From Planctomycetaceae bacterium (GTDB lineage: Bacteria; Planctomycetota; Planctomycetia; Gemmatales; Gemmataceae), in the NCBI GenBank assembly GCA_013823135.1, contig PNLP01000022.1, positions 1 through 64,000 of the forward strand: DNA of 64,000 nucleotides, in the 5' to 3' direction. Positions 7,672 through 17,800 of this stretch are shown piece after piece (position 1 is the stretch's first letter; every line of letters begins with the position of its first letter). The translations under genes and the position numbers were made by a program. Below the pieces are notes generated by a model. That model searched no databases and was not told the DNA's origin. It saw only the letters and a list, made by a program, of their open reading frames with translations.

Positions 7672-8736
7672 ATGTCCGCCGAAGCTCCCGCAGAAGAACT
7701 CGACGAAGACATCCCGGTCGAACCGGTCGCCATCACGCCGAGCGTTCGGCTCCGCGAGCCCCTCGAACTGGTCGTGATGGTCAAGTCCGAGGGTATGCGC
7801 CTCGATCAGTACGTCCAGTTGCACCTGGGGGCCGATTTCAGCCGCTCCGAGGTTCAGCGGGCGATCGAGTCCGGCACCATCACGGTGAACACGAAGCCGA
7901 TCACGAAGCCAGCCTACAAGGTGCGGAAGAACGACAAGCTGTACGTCGAGATGCCCGCACCGGTCCACGAAATCCCCGTCCCGGAAGATATCCCGCTTCA
8001 CATCATCTACGAGGACGACTGGCTCGCAGTGATCAACAAGCCGCACGACATGGTCGTTCACCCCGCGAAGGGGAACTGGTCCGGCACGCTCGTGAACGCG
8101 CTGCAGTGGCACTTCCGCGCACACCTCAGCACCGGGAACGGCCACCTTCGCGCCGGCATCGTTCACCGGCTGGACAAGGACACTAGCGGCGTCATCCTCA
8201 TCGCGAAGGACGACCTGACGCACCGCGAACTCTCGATGCAGTTCGAGTCGCGGAAGGTGTTCAAGGAGTACATCGCACTTTCAGCCGGGGAACTCGAACG
8301 CGATTCGGACTACATCGAGGGTGCGTTAAAGATGCACGCCCACGACCGGCTGCGAATGATGGTTTCCACGGACCCGGACGCGAAACACGCCCTGACGTAC
8401 TACGAAGTGCTCGAACGCTTCCGCGGGTTCACGCTCGTGAAGGTGCAACCGCGAACCGGCCGCACGCACCAGATCCGCGTTCACCTCCAGCACGTCGGCT
8501 GTCCCGTCCTCGCGGACAAACTCTACGGTGGTCGCGATCACCTGAACCTGTCGGAGCTCGTGCCGGGACTTCCCACCGCCGAGGACGAGGTGTTGATCGG
8601 TCGGCAAGCGCTGCACGCCTTCCGACTCCGATTCCGGCACCCGCGAACCGAGCAGTGGATCGAAGCCGAGGCTCCACTTCCCGCGGACATTCGCCGCACG
8701 CTGGAAGCGTTGCGACAGCACCGGCCCACTCGGTAG
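7672..8736 (+). CDS. rluD: RluD-type 23S rRNA pseudouridine synthase
   Basis: 354 residues, the usual size for the RluA/RluD family, which isomerises uridines in large-subunit rRNA. An S4 RNA-binding domain (about 36-95) is followed by the catalytic domain. The catalytic Asp is D168 in the family motif HRLDKDTSG. Other marks are INKPHDMVVHP and the C-terminal RTGRTHQIRVHL. ATG 7672 follows the family-2 palindrome. Assignment to RluD rather than RluC rests on the S4 domain and overall layout, so the exact target uridine is not certain. Confidence 0.9.
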   Translation: MSAEAPAEELDEDIPVEPVAITPSVRLREPLELVVMVKSEGMRLDQYVQLHLGADFSRSEVQRAIESGTITVNTKPITKPAYKVRKNDKLYVEMPAPVHEIPVPEDIPLHIIYEDDWLAVINKPHDMVVHPAKGNWSGTLVNALQWHFRAHLSTGNGHLRAGIVHRLDKDTSGVILIAKDDLTHRELSMQFESRKVFKEYIALSAGELERDSDYIEGALKMHAHDRLRMMVSTDPDAKHALTYYEVLERFRGFTLVKVQPRTGRTHQIRVHLQHVGCPVLADKLYGGRDHLNLSELVPGLPTAEDEVLIGRQALHAFRLRFRHPRTEQWIEAEAPLPADIRRTLEALRQHRPTR

Positions 8737-8752
8737 CCGCGACGATGCTGGT

Positions 8753-9154
8753 TCACGGCTGGTCTTCGGTTTTCGGCGTCGTCACTTCGGTGTCTGCGGG
8801 TGTCTTCTCCTTGGGGCCATCGCCACTGATGAGCGCCACCGCCGCGACAACCAACAGGAACGCCACCCCCGACCGCCATGTGGGATGTTCCCCCAGGTAG
8901 AAGAACACAAACACCGCGAACACCGACAGCGAAATCACTTCCTGAATGACCTTCAATTGAGTCGCGGTGAACTGGCCGTGCCCCGTGCGATTCGCGGGCA
9001 CCTGCAAGGCATACTCTGGCAGCGCGATGAGCCAACTCACGAGGATTGTGCTGACAAGGGCGACACTCTTGAACTTGAGATGGCCGTACCACGCGATCGT
9101 CATGAACGTGTTCGAGGCGATCAGCAGCAGGACAACAGTGATCGTGATTTTCAT
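8753..9154 (-). CDS. DUF486-type small membrane protein (DMT-like)
   Basis: 133 residues with four predicted membrane helices and a polar C-terminal tail (DGPKEKTPADTEV). ASNTFMTIAWYGHLKF and ALPEYALQVPANR are typical of the DUF486 family, which is distantly related to drug/metabolite transporters. Function unknown. ATG 9154 is preferred to an upstream TTG at 9160. It is convergent with rluD, whose stop is 16 bases away. Confidence 0.85.
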   Translation of the reverse strand: MKITITVVLLLIASNTFMTIAWYGHLKFKSVALVSTILVSWLIALPEYALQVPANRTGHGQFTATQLKVIQEVISLSVFAVFVFFYLGEHPTWRSGVAFLLVVAAVALISGDGPKEKTPADTEVTTPKTEDQP

Positions 9155-9384
9155 GTGCAAGGCGCTCAGGAATTACGGGTCTGCTTTCGTCAACAGAGCA
9201 CACGGGCGGTGAACCTGTCAATTGACAGGATTCGTGAGAATTTCAAGCGTTATTGGCGACGTGCCCAGTTCAAAGACTGATATCTTCTTGGAGGTGTTTC
9301 CCTCCGAACTCAACATCGACTTCGTAACTGGTCACCTCGTTCAGCAAACGGACTCCAGGCGACGCGAAGAAAGGATGCACGCCC

Positions 9385-10221
9385 GTGATCGACATGCACA
9401 TCCACGCCGTGAACCCGCAACTTCCAGGCGTGCGGCATATCCCGGATTTCCTCAGTGGGCCACTCGAGCCGCTTGTCGCAATCCTTCGCCAGCAGATGCA
9501 GGAATCGGGGACTGAAGCGATGCTGGGGATGGGCCACCTGGGCGGTACCGCTGACGACCCACTTGGCATCGCCTCGACCCTCCGCATCGCCGAACTGCTG
9601 CCCGTCCTGCACCCCATCGGCGTGGCAGACCCGACACGAATCGACACCGAGCATCTTCAGCGTGTCGAGCGGCAATTGCAGTCCGGGAAGGTCAAAGCGC
9701 TCAAGGGCTACCTCGGTTACCTGTACTACGGACCCGACAGCCCGGCCTATGTGCCCTACTACGAGTTGGCGGCCCGCTACAAGTTGCCGTTCATCTTCCA
9801 CACGGGCGACAACTACTCCGATCTGGCGAAGGTCAAGTACGCACACCCGTTGCTCGTCGATGAGGTAGCCGTCGATCACCGGGGGGTGAACTTCGTGATG
9901 GCCCACTTCGGCAATCCCTGGATCACCGACGCCGCGGAGGTTCTCTACAAGAACGAAAATGTGTGGGCCGACCTGTCGGGATTGCTGGTTGGCGATGATG
10001 CCTATTTCGCGAACATGACCGAGCGTGGGGTCGTCCGTCGTGTCGTGGAGCGAGTCAAACAGGGGATCGAGTTCACTGAGCGACCGGACAAGTTCCTGTA
10101 CGGCACGGACTGGCCTCTGGCTCCGATGCGGACGTACCGCGACTTTGTTCGTGAACTGATTCCCGAGAACTATCATCAAGCGGTTTTCCACGACAACGCG
10201 AAAGCCCTGTTCAAGATGTAA
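9385..10221 (+). CDS. amidohydrolase family (TIM-barrel) protein
   Basis: 278 residues of the amidohydrolase_2 type. The N-terminal DMHIHAVNP supplies two metal-binding His. Later elements are IFHTGDN, NFVMAHFGNPW and the C-terminal YGTDWPLAP with the metal/catalytic Asp. The family hydrolyses or decarboxylates small ring compounds; the substrate cannot be told here. Translation probably starts at GTG 9385, placing the HxH motif at its normal N-terminal position; the next ATG is only three codons further. Monocistronic, with a strong hairpin after the stop. Confidence 0.85.
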   Translation: MIDMHIHAVNPQLPGVRHIPDFLSGPLEPLVAILRQQMQESGTEAMLGMGHLGGTADDPLGIASTLRIAELLPVLHPIGVADPTRIDTEHLQRVERQLQSGKVKALKGYLGYLYYGPDSPAYVPYYELAARYKLPFIFHTGDNYSDLAKVKYAHPLLVDEVAVDHRGVNFVMAHFGNPWITDAAEVLYKNENVWADLSGLLVGDDAYFANMTERGVVRRVVERVKQGIEFTERPDKFLYGTDWPLAPMRTYRDFVRELIPENYHQAVFHDNAKALFKM

Positions 10222-10272
10222 CTCCGGCTGCTGAAGATTTCTTGGGTGTGTCGTCCACTGGAGCAGCAACGC

Positions 10273-10303
10273 AGAAGCCCACCTGTTCATCAGGTGGGCT
10301 TCT
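10273..10303. terminator. bidirectional terminator hairpin
   Basis: Perfect 13-bp stem AGAAGCCCACCTG / CAGGTGGGCTTCT with a 5-base loop, between the converging amidohydrolase and parvulin genes. Confidence 0.75.
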
Positions 10304-10322
10304 CAACTGAAGCAGTCCAGGC

Positions 10323-11441
10323 TCAGTTCTTCGGAGTCATTGGCGTCATGGGCGTCGCCGGGGTCATCGGGCTTGGCGTCGAGCCGGGGGGCGTGGTCAT
10401 CGTGATCTGCGCCTTCGGCTTCATTTGCTCGATCACCGCTTCGCGGAGTCGCATCGCGTAAAGGCTTCGCACGTCTTCCTTCACGTCCTCAAACTTCTTC
10501 GGCGTGCCCTGCTTCCGGGCGGTAACGAGGATGAGGTGGTAACCGAACTCAGTGCTCACCACGTCGGTCATCTCGAACTGCTTGAGCGCGAACGCAGCCT
10601 TGGCGAACGGCTCGACCATCGCACCGGTTCGTGGGAAGAAGTTCAGGTCGCCGCCGTCCTTCTTCGACGGGCACGACGAGTACTGCTTGGCGTAGGCGAC
10701 GAACAGTTCCTCGGTCTTGGCGACGCGGGTCTGTTCCTTAGCCAGGGCATCGGCGGTAGCGGGCAGAGCCGCAACGGCCTTGGCCGATTCCTGTTCGACA
10801 ACCTGCTTGATGCCTCGCAGTTTTTGGGCGGCGTCCTTCTGCTTGGCCTCATCGGTGCCCGGGGTCATCAGGATGTGGCGGGCGCGGACCATCGTGCCAT
10901 CGAACACATCGGGACTGCTCTCGAAGAGTTGCTTCAGAGCGGCATCGGTCCCCTGGGTCTTGATGAACTTTTCCCACTTCAACTGTGCGGTCACCTCGGT
11001 CCGGAATTCTGCTTCGGTGAGCATCATCCCTTCGAGTTCCTTGGCATAGTCCTTCGGCGGCTTGGCGCTGGCGAGTTCGGCCTTCAACTCGTTGATGAGC
11101 GCTTCGATCTCTTTGTCTTCGAGCGTGACCTTGATCGCATTGAGGTACTGATCGATCAGTACGTTCTCAATGAGATGGGCCATGATCTCCTTGCGGGCCA
11201 TCTGGCGGTGTTCCTCTGGGAACTGCCGCAGGGCACGATACACGGCCACTTCGGGAATGGCCTGGCCGTTGACGGTGGCGGCGGTGCCGGTCGGGCGGAC
11301 CTCCACCTTGGCGGGCGGAGGGGTCACCGTCGGGACGGCCGGCGGTTGCGGCGTGGCACCGACGGGAGCCTGAGCGGTGGCCGTGGCCGCGAGTGTGCTT
11401 CCGAGAATGAGGGCTGCCGCCGCGCGGCTGATCTTACGCAT
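10323..11441 (-). CDS. periplasmic parvulin-type peptidyl-prolyl isomerase (SurA/PpiC-like)
   Basis: 372 residues. A signal peptide is seen (MRKISRAAAALILGSTLAAT, cleavage near ATAQA). Residues 25-60 are Pro-rich. A SurA-type N-terminal helical domain follows, starting ATVNGQAIPEVAVYRAL, then a parvulin domain in about 190-330 with RARHILM, GGDLNFFPRTGAMVEPFAKAAFAL and TEFGYHLILV. Such proteins help fold exported and outer-membrane proteins. The C-terminus is a PMTPxTPMTP-rich tail. ATG 11441 has GGAG upstream; the 10 codons before it are not part of the signal peptide. Confidence 0.9.
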   Translation of the reverse strand: MRKISRAAAALILGSTLAATATAQAPVGATPQPPAVPTVTPPPAKVEVRPTGTAATVNGQAIPEVAVYRALRQFPEEHRQMARKEIMAHLIENVLIDQYLNAIKVTLEDKEIEALINELKAELASAKPPKDYAKELEGMMLTEAEFRTEVTAQLKWEKFIKTQGTDAALKQLFESSPDVFDGTMVRARHILMTPGTDEAKQKDAAQKLRGIKQVVEQESAKAVAALPATADALAKEQTRVAKTEELFVAYAKQYSSCPSKKDGGDLNFFPRTGAMVEPFAKAAFALKQFEMTDVVSTEFGYHLILVTARKQGTPKKFEDVKEDVRSLYAMRLREAVIEQMKPKAQITMTTPPGSTPSPMTPATPMTPMTPKN

Positions 11442-11558
11442 CACATACTCCTTACGAGCGGCCGGACTCACCCCGCCATTCCCCCACGGCGGGTGCGGTT
11501 CCCGGGCTCAAGGCGAGACTCATAGCGTGGGTTGTGAGCGTGTCAAGCGAAACAGCAA

Positions 11559-11657
11559 AACTCGGAACGCGGAATTCGGAACGCGGAGTGAAAGCCAAAG
11601 AACGGAATCCCGTCTTTCAGGCTTTCACTCCGCGTTCCGAATTCCGCATTCCGAGTT
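11559..11657. repeat. 38-bp-stem intergenic inverted repeat
   Basis: Arms 11559-11596 and 11620-11657 are complementary at 37 of 38 positions. They are composed of CGGAAYGCGGAATTCGGAACGCGG-like words. A single arm of the same vocabulary occurs at 63632-63668. It lies between the lptF/G-type stop and the parvulin gene. Confidence 0.9.
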
Positions 11658-11660
11658 TCG

Positions 11661-12761
11661 TTAAGTGTGGATCATGTCGAAGGCGACAAAAGCGAGTGGG
11701 CCGTAGATCATGACGGGAATCCACGCAGCGAGCGCAGGTGAGACGAGTGCCGAGTTGCCGATCACCGTGCAACCGATGATGCACCCGTAGTAGCCCGTGC
11801 CGATGGCCATGCACAGACCCGCACTCAGGGCCATGTGACGGTTCGGGTTCCACAGGATGATGGAAACGCCCAGCAGCACCAGCAGCACGCCGATCAGTGG
11901 TCGCGTGATCCGGCTGTGGAACAGCACGGCCATCTTCACTTGCCGGCGTGGGTCGGACGAACCAAGCATCTCGCGGAGGCGAGCGGTCGAGGCGTAAATG
12001 TACCAGGTGCCGCCGCGACGCACGGTGTCGTAGTCCGCGGTATCGGTCTTGAGGAACGCCCGACCGTGGCCGAGCGGTGTGAAGTTGATCGGCAGTGGTT
12101 CCGGTTGCTGCTCCGGCATTACGCCCGTGAGCATCCACCCGCCGGTGAGAGTCCCTTCGCCGGGGGGCACGTAAATGGCTTCCTCAGCGGTGATGTGAAC
12201 CATCCCGCTGGGCGAAGATTCCGGGAACGTGGCACAGAACCGGTCAACGCGGCGATCCTTCCGGAAGCCGGCCATCCCCTCCAGGTGAACGCCCGACGTG
12301 TCGTAGGCACCCATCAAGAGTTGCGCCTTCGCGCCTTCCGGGTCGTCGCGTGAAGCCATCAACTCATCGGCCACTTCGGGAATGATGAACTCGGTGTTGA
12401 GCGGCCCCAGTGAAACCGCAATGGCTCCACCGATCAAAATCGGGCGGATGATTCGCCGCGTCGGAATGCCGGCCGACAATTGCGGCAGCATCTCGTTGTT
12501 TCGCTGCATCCACGACACCGTGAACGTGGCCGCGAGCAACGCGATCGGCTCGGCCATCAGGTCGAACACCTGCGGCACGTGGTAGGCGTAGTACCGGATG
12601 ATGTACGCCGCGATCGACGGGAACGACCCAGGCCGGTTCATGAACGCATCGAGGTGCGTGAACAGGTCGATGACCACGAACAGCCCGATGAGGCTGACCC
12701 ATACGATGGAGTAGGACCGGAAGAACGAGAACAGCACCATTCGGTCGAGCGTGGTAATCAC
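11661..12761 (-). CDS. LptF/LptG-family permease (YjgP/YjgQ)
   Basis: 366 residues with the family topology: three membrane helices in about the first 120 residues, a periplasmic beta-jellyroll domain in the middle, and three helices at the end. LptF and LptG form the membrane part of the LptB2FG exporter that moves lipopolysaccharide to the outer membrane, which agrees with a diderm planctomycete. Only one such gene is in the window. The start appears to be GTG 12761, which overlaps the stop of the phosphatase gene (GTGA), so the two are translationally coupled. Confidence 0.87.
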   Translation of the reverse strand: MITTLDRMVLFSFFRSYSIVWVSLIGLFVVIDLFTHLDAFMNRPGSFPSIAAYIIRYYAYHVPQVFDLMAEPIALLAATFTVSWMQRNNEMLPQLSAGIPTRRIIRPILIGGAIAVSLGPLNTEFIIPEVADELMASRDDPEGAKAQLLMGAYDTSGVHLEGMAGFRKDRRVDRFCATFPESSPSGMVHITAEEAIYVPPGEGTLTGGWMLTGVMPEQQPEPLPINFTPLGHGRAFLKTDTADYDTVRRGGTWYIYASTARLREMLGSSDPRRQVKMAVLFHSRITRPLIGVLLVLLGVSIILWNPNRHMALSAGLCMAIGTGYYGCIIGCTVIGNSALVSPALAAWIPVMIYGPLAFVAFDMIHT

Positions 12762-13441
12762 CGCGAGCCCCCTTTCGGACTCGGGTTCGCGGGCATCGGA
12801 ATCACTCGTGGCGACGGAGCGATTGCCACAGTTTTCGGCCGATCCTTCCGCGGGACGTAGTTTCGGATGAACTGAATGATGTACTCGTCGGCCTCGCTGG
12901 CCATGGCGTTCCCGTACCCGTTCGCCCGCAGTTCACGCAGCGCCTCGCCCTGCGACCAGCCCATGTATTCCATGCGGTAGATCGCGGTCAACCGTCCCGT
13001 GCGGTGCAATCCGGCCTTGCAATGGATGAGGATCGGGTAGCTCGATTCATCGTCGAGAATCCGCAAGTAATCTTCAACCACGGGCGGAACCTTGTCCCTG
13101 GGCAAGCCCGCCGGAATCACGTCGGGTGTGAGCAGCAAGTATCTCACACCCAGGGCGCGGCACAGTTCGCTCTCGCGAACAACACCTGATCCCATCCAGC
13201 GATCCAGTAACAGCGGATCGGGCTCTTCGTGCTGGAGGTTCAGCACCGTCTTGATGCCGGTCTTGGCGACCATTTCACGCAAACCGGCGGCGGTCATCTG
13301 ACCCGACCGGTAGAACCGTTCGGGCGTAACTTCCCGGAACCGCTTCGCGTGGATGTACTGGAAACGAAAGAACGCCACCGGCGGCGCGATTGCGACGCAG
13401 GCCACGAGGACCGCCAGAACCCATCGTGCCACGTTCGGCAT
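12758..13441 (-). CDS. membrane-anchored dual-specificity/tyrosine phosphatase-like protein
   Basis: 227 residues. An N-terminal membrane anchor (about 6-28) is followed by a protein-tyrosine-phosphatase fold. The catalytic P-loop HCKAGLHRTG is complete, with Cys141 and Arg147 in C-x5-R. The upstream motif RSGQ and a possible general-acid Asp near residue 107 (TPDVIP) fit the DSP/lipid-phosphatase group. The substrate may be phosphoprotein or phospholipid/lipid A phosphate; coupling to an LptF/G gene makes an envelope lipid possible, but this is inference. ATG 13441 is chosen over TTG 13456. Confidence 0.8.
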   Translation of the reverse strand: MPNVARWVLAVLVACVAIAPPVAFFRFQYIHAKRFREVTPERFYRSGQMTAAGLREMVAKTGIKTVLNLQHEEPDPLLLDRWMGSGVVRESELCRALGVRYLLLTPDVIPAGLPRDKVPPVVEDYLRILDDESSYPILIHCKAGLHRTGRLTAIYRMEYMGWSQGEALRELRANGYGNAMASEADEYIIQFIRNYVPRKDRPKTVAIAPSPRVIPMPANPSPKGGSR

Positions 13442-13606
13442 TCGCGCCCCGTGCAACTCGTATCCCGCATTCGCGGGACTGTTATCGGCCAGGAAAGTCG
13501 CAACACTAATACATAACAGCCCGGGCCTGTCAACGCCGAACTCTCGCCAACTCCGGCTCGGTTCGCATCGTTTGTATCGGTGCTCGATTGCCTGCGAGGT
13601 GACCCT

Positions 13607-13814
13607 ATGTTCTTCTCCACTGCGTTCGCCACGCTACTCCTGGCCGCACCACCCGTACCACGCCAACTTGGGTATCGACCTCTGTGACTCACCTATTTCG
13701 CAGGATGACGAACTTGAGTTGATGAAATATCTCAATAATGATCTGCAAGAACTCATTGCTGACATCCCGGTGGCAACTTACGCTGTCGGGTGTTGCCGCA
13801 GTGGCCGTGGTTGA
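13607..13814 (+). pseudogene. duplicated 5' end of the SGNH gene plus a foreign-looking fragment
   Basis: ATG 13607 opens a 26-codon frame whose first 18 codons copy the signal peptide of the next gene (46 of 53 bases match 13844-13896), then reach a stop at 13685. The following 110 bases are distinctly AT-richer. In another frame they read like protein (DDELELMKYLNNDLQELIAD) without a start. It looks like the scar of a partial tandem duplication with inserted or decayed DNA. Confidence 0.5.
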
Positions 13815-13843
13815 TCGGTGCCCCCGCCTTTCGAGATGAACCC

Positions 13844-14722
13844 ATGTTCCTTTCCGCTACGTTCGCCACGCTGATCCTGGCCGCACCACCCGCACCGTTC
13901 GAATTCAAGGACGGCGACCGAATCGTCTGGCTCGGCAACACACTTGTGGAACGCGAACAGCGATACGGCTACTGGGAAACCGCTCTACTCGCGGCCAACC
14001 CCGGCAAGAAGCTCACCGTCCGCAACCTCGGCTGGAGCGGCGACACCGTTCACGGCGAGGCCCGCGGCCGCTTCGACTACAACAACGCCGAAAAGTGCTT
14101 CAAACAGATCGTCGATCAGACGCTCGCCTTACAACCCACGGTCATCTTCATCAGTTACGGCACCAACGAGTCGTTCGACGGCAAGGAAGGACTGCCAAAG
14201 TTCGAGAAGGGACTGGCGAAGCTGCTCGACGCTCTCGCACCCGCAAAGGCGCGAATCGTGTTGTTCTCGCCCCGACCGTTCGCGGTCGCACCCAGCCTTC
14301 CCGACCCCAAACCTGCGAACGAGAAACTGGCTCTCTACCGTGACGCGATCAAGGCCACGGCCGAGAAACGCGACCTGCGATACGCCGACCTCTTCGATGA
14401 GAAACCAGCCGCCGGCACCAGTACCGAGAACGGAATACACCTGAACGAGAATGGTTACCGCGAAACCGCTGCGGCCTTCCTGTTGTCGCTCGGGTACGAA
14501 TCGACCGGGTTTAGTACGGCACAACTCGAACCGCTTCGGCAGGCCGTGCTCGCCAAGAACGAGCAGTTCTTCAACAAATGGCGGCCACAGAACGAAACGT
14601 ACCTTTTCGGTTTCCGCAAGCACGAGCAGGGACGCAACGCCAAGGAAATCGCGGAGTTCGACCCGTTCATCGCCAAGGCCGAAGACGAGATCGAGAAGCT
14701 GCGGAAATCACTGACGAAGTAA
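13844..14722 (+). CDS. SGNH/GDSL-family hydrolase, secreted
   Basis: 292 residues with a short signal peptide (MFLSATFATLILAAPPAP). Family blocks are visible: NLGWSGDT holds the nucleophile Ser, YGTNES is block III, and GIHLNENGY holds the catalytic His. The fold covers lipases, esterases and carbohydrate acetylesterases. It lies directly upstream of the PVC cytochrome gene; in planctomycetes SGNH hydrolases are often beside or fused to such cytochromes, pointing to polysaccharide or sulfated-sugar breakdown. The 5' end is partly duplicated upstream at 13607. Confidence 0.85.
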   Translation: MFLSATFATLILAAPPAPFEFKDGDRIVWLGNTLVEREQRYGYWETALLAANPGKKLTVRNLGWSGDTVHGEARGRFDYNNAEKCFKQIVDQTLALQPTVIFISYGTNESFDGKEGLPKFEKGLAKLLDALAPAKARIVLFSPRPFAVAPSLPDPKPANEKLALYRDAIKATAEKRDLRYADLFDEKPAAGTSTENGIHLNENGYRETAAAFLLSLGYESTGFSTAQLEPLRQAVLAKNEQFFNKWRPQNETYLFGFRKHEQGRNAKEIAEFDPFIAKAEDEIEKLRKSLTK

Positions 14723-14732
14723 CCAAACCACC

Positions 14733-14798
14733 GTTTAGCGGTGGTCCCAGCGGGACCACGCTCCACTTTCGGTGACCCCGTTGGGGTCACCGCTAAAC
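14733..14798. repeat. cloverleaf intergenic element, family 1 (GTTTAG), copy 1
   Basis: Outer stem GTTTAGCGGTG / CACCGCTAAAC encloses two hairpins, GTGGTCCCAGCGGGACCAC and GGTGACCCC-GTT-GGGGTCACC. Its right edge is 18 bases before the start codon at 14817. Confidence 0.85.
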
Positions 14799-14816
14799 GA
14801 CACTCGGAACCCACTC

Positions 14817-17800
14817 ATGCGTCACATCGTCTTCGCTCTGTTGCTCGCACTGCTTCCTTCTGCCGCGTTCGGTCAGGGCAAGGCCACGGTCCCCGACCCC
14901 GACCCCGAGTTGGAGCGCAAGACGTTCATCGTCGCGCCCGGCTTCGAGGTCAGCCTGTTCGCAGCGGACCCACTGCTCGCCAAGCCGATCCAGATGAACT
15001 TCGACCCGCAGGGGCGGCTGTGGATTGCGTCGAGCGAGATCTACCCGCAGATCAAGCCCGGCGAGAAGGCCAACGACAAGATCATCATCCTCGAAGACAC
15101 CGACGGCGACGGGAAGGCCGACAAGACCACCGTGTTCGCCGACGGCTTGCTGATCCCGACCGGCATCGCCCCCGGCGACGGTGGTGCCTACGTTGCGAAC
15201 AGCACCGAGGTCGTGCATCTGTCGGCGTCGAAGCCCGGCGAGAAGGCCGACAAGAAACGGATTCTGCTCTCGGGCTTCGGCACCGAGGACACGCACCACA
15301 TCATCCACACGTTCCGCTGGGGTCCGGACAGTCACCTATACTTCAACCAGTCGATCTACATTCACTCACACATCGAGACGCCGCACGGTGTCCGGCGATT
15401 GAACGCGGGCGGCATCTGGCGGTTCAACCCGGACAAGACGCAACTCGACGTGTTTGCCCGCGGGTGGGTCAACACCTGGGGTCACGCCTTCGACAAGTAC
15501 GGCCAGTCGTTCGCCACTGACGGCGCGGGCGGCGAGGGGATCAACCACGTCGTGCCTGGAGGGTACTACCTCACGTCGCAAGGGCCGCACGTGCAGCGAG
15601 TGCTGCACGGCCTCAACCCAGGGTCACCGAAGTTCTGCGGCCTGGAAATCATCAGCGGCCGGCACTTCCCGGACGACTGGCAGGGCGACTGCATCACGAA
15701 CGACTTCCGTGGCCACCGCGTCTGCCGCTTCAAGCTGAAAGACGACGGCAGCACGTTCGCGAGCCGTGAGCAGGTGGAAGTCATCAAGAGTAACCACCCG
15801 GCATTCCGCCCGATCGACGTGAAGATGGGGCCGGACGGCGCGCTGTACATCGCGGACTGGTACAACCCGATCATTCAGCACGGCGAGGTGGACTTCCGCG
15901 ACCCACGCCGCGACCACACGCACGGCCGCATCTGGCGAGTGACCGCGAAGGGTCGCGACCTCGTGAAGAAGCCGAAGCTCGAAGGCGCAACTGTGGCGGA
16001 ACTGCTGGAACACCTGAAGGCTCCCGAGCAGTGGACCCGCGACCAGGCGAAGCGAGTGCTGCACGAAATGGGTAAGGACAAGGTTCTGCCGGAACTGAAG
16101 GCGTGGGCCACCGCCGCAATCGCGGCCGAGGGCCCCGACAGGGATCGCCACGCCACGGAAGCGATGTGGGTCGCGCAGGGTTTCGACGCGGTTGTTTCGA
16201 TGCCGCTCGAAGTGATCATGTTCGCGAATTCGGGCCGACCAGAACTGCGAGCCGCTGCGATTCGGCGTGTCGCGCTCACCCCCGCGAACATCGAGAAGAA
16301 CTTCTCACTGCTCAAGGAACGCATCCGCGACGAAAGCCCGCGTGTTCGGCTGGAGGTTGTCCGTGCTCTCTCCGTGCTTCATCGCGCCGATGCCGCGGAA
16401 ACCGCACTTGCTGCCCTCGATCTGCCGATGGACAAGATTCTCGATTACGCTCTTTGGCTCACGGTCCGCGAACTCGAACCGCACTGGATGCCCGAGTTCC
16501 AGGCCGGCAAGCTCACGTTCGGTGGCGACGCGAAGAAGCTGGCGTTCGCGCTCAACGCCGTCGGCAACAAGGACACCGTGAAGCCGGTCCTCACGCTCAT
16601 CGACGGTGGCAAGATTCCGAAAGAGAACCTCCAAGGCTTGTACCTGCTCCTCACGCAGATCGGCGGCCCCGAGGAACTCGCGAAGGTGCTCACGTACGCG
16701 GGAACGAAAGATGTCGCCGCACCGCAGCGAGCCGAGGCCACGAACGCTGTCGAAGCCGCCATTCGAAACCGCAAGGTCACGCCACCAAAAGATGTGGCTG
16801 TGCTAGTTCCCCTCCTCGCGGATGCCAGCGATGCGCGCGCCGCAGCGCTGCGGATCGTGGGCTTGTGGAAGCTCGCCGCCCACCGTGCGGCGCTGGAGAA
16901 AGCATCGTTGGAGAAGGAACTCGCCCCGAACCTCCGTGCCGCTGCGCTCGAAGGTGTCGCACTGTTCGGCGATGCCAACGCCAAGGCTTGGCTCACGAAA
17001 CTCGTTAGCCTGGAGAATGCGCCGGAAGTCAACCGACTCGCCCTCATCGCTCTCGCCGGACTCGACATGCCGACCGCAGCGACGAAGGCCGCCGACTTCC
17101 TCATTGGAGCGAAGCCGGAACCGGAACTGCTCGACCTGTACGCGGCGTTCCTGAGCCGCAAAGCGGGCGTACCCGCTCTCGCCAAGGCACTCGCGGGCAA
17201 GACGATTCCTCCCGAGGTCGCGAAACTCGGCCTGCAAGCCGTGCGGACTTCGACGCTCACGGTGCCCGAACTCGTGGACGCACTCACCAAGGCCGGGAGT
17301 CTCGGCGGCGCTCGCAAGCCACCAACCGCAGACGAGGTGAAGGCGATCGTCGCGGATGTTGAGAAGGCCGACGCTGCCCGCGGCGAGATCATCTTCCGCC
17401 GCAAGGAACTCCAGTGCATGGCGTGCCACGGTATCGGCGGGGCAGGGGGGCAAGTCGGACCGGACATGACGAGCCTCGGCGCGAGTGCCCAGCGTGATTA
17501 CCTCGTCGAGTCGCTGCTGATTCCGAACAAGGCGGTGAAGGAAGGGTACAACGCCATCCGCGTCGTCACGCTCGACGACAAGGTGTATCTCGGCATCAAG
17601 GTCCGCGAAGTGGGCGGGCTTCTCGTCATCCGCACGCCGGAAGACAAGGAGATCACCATTGCCGTGAAGGACATCGCGGAACGCGGCGAGACGAAATCGA
17701 TCATGCCGGAAGGGCTCACCGACACGCTCACAAAGCAGGAGTTCGCTGACCTGACGCGGTTCCTCTCGGAACTCGGGAAGGTCGGGCCATACGCCCCGAG

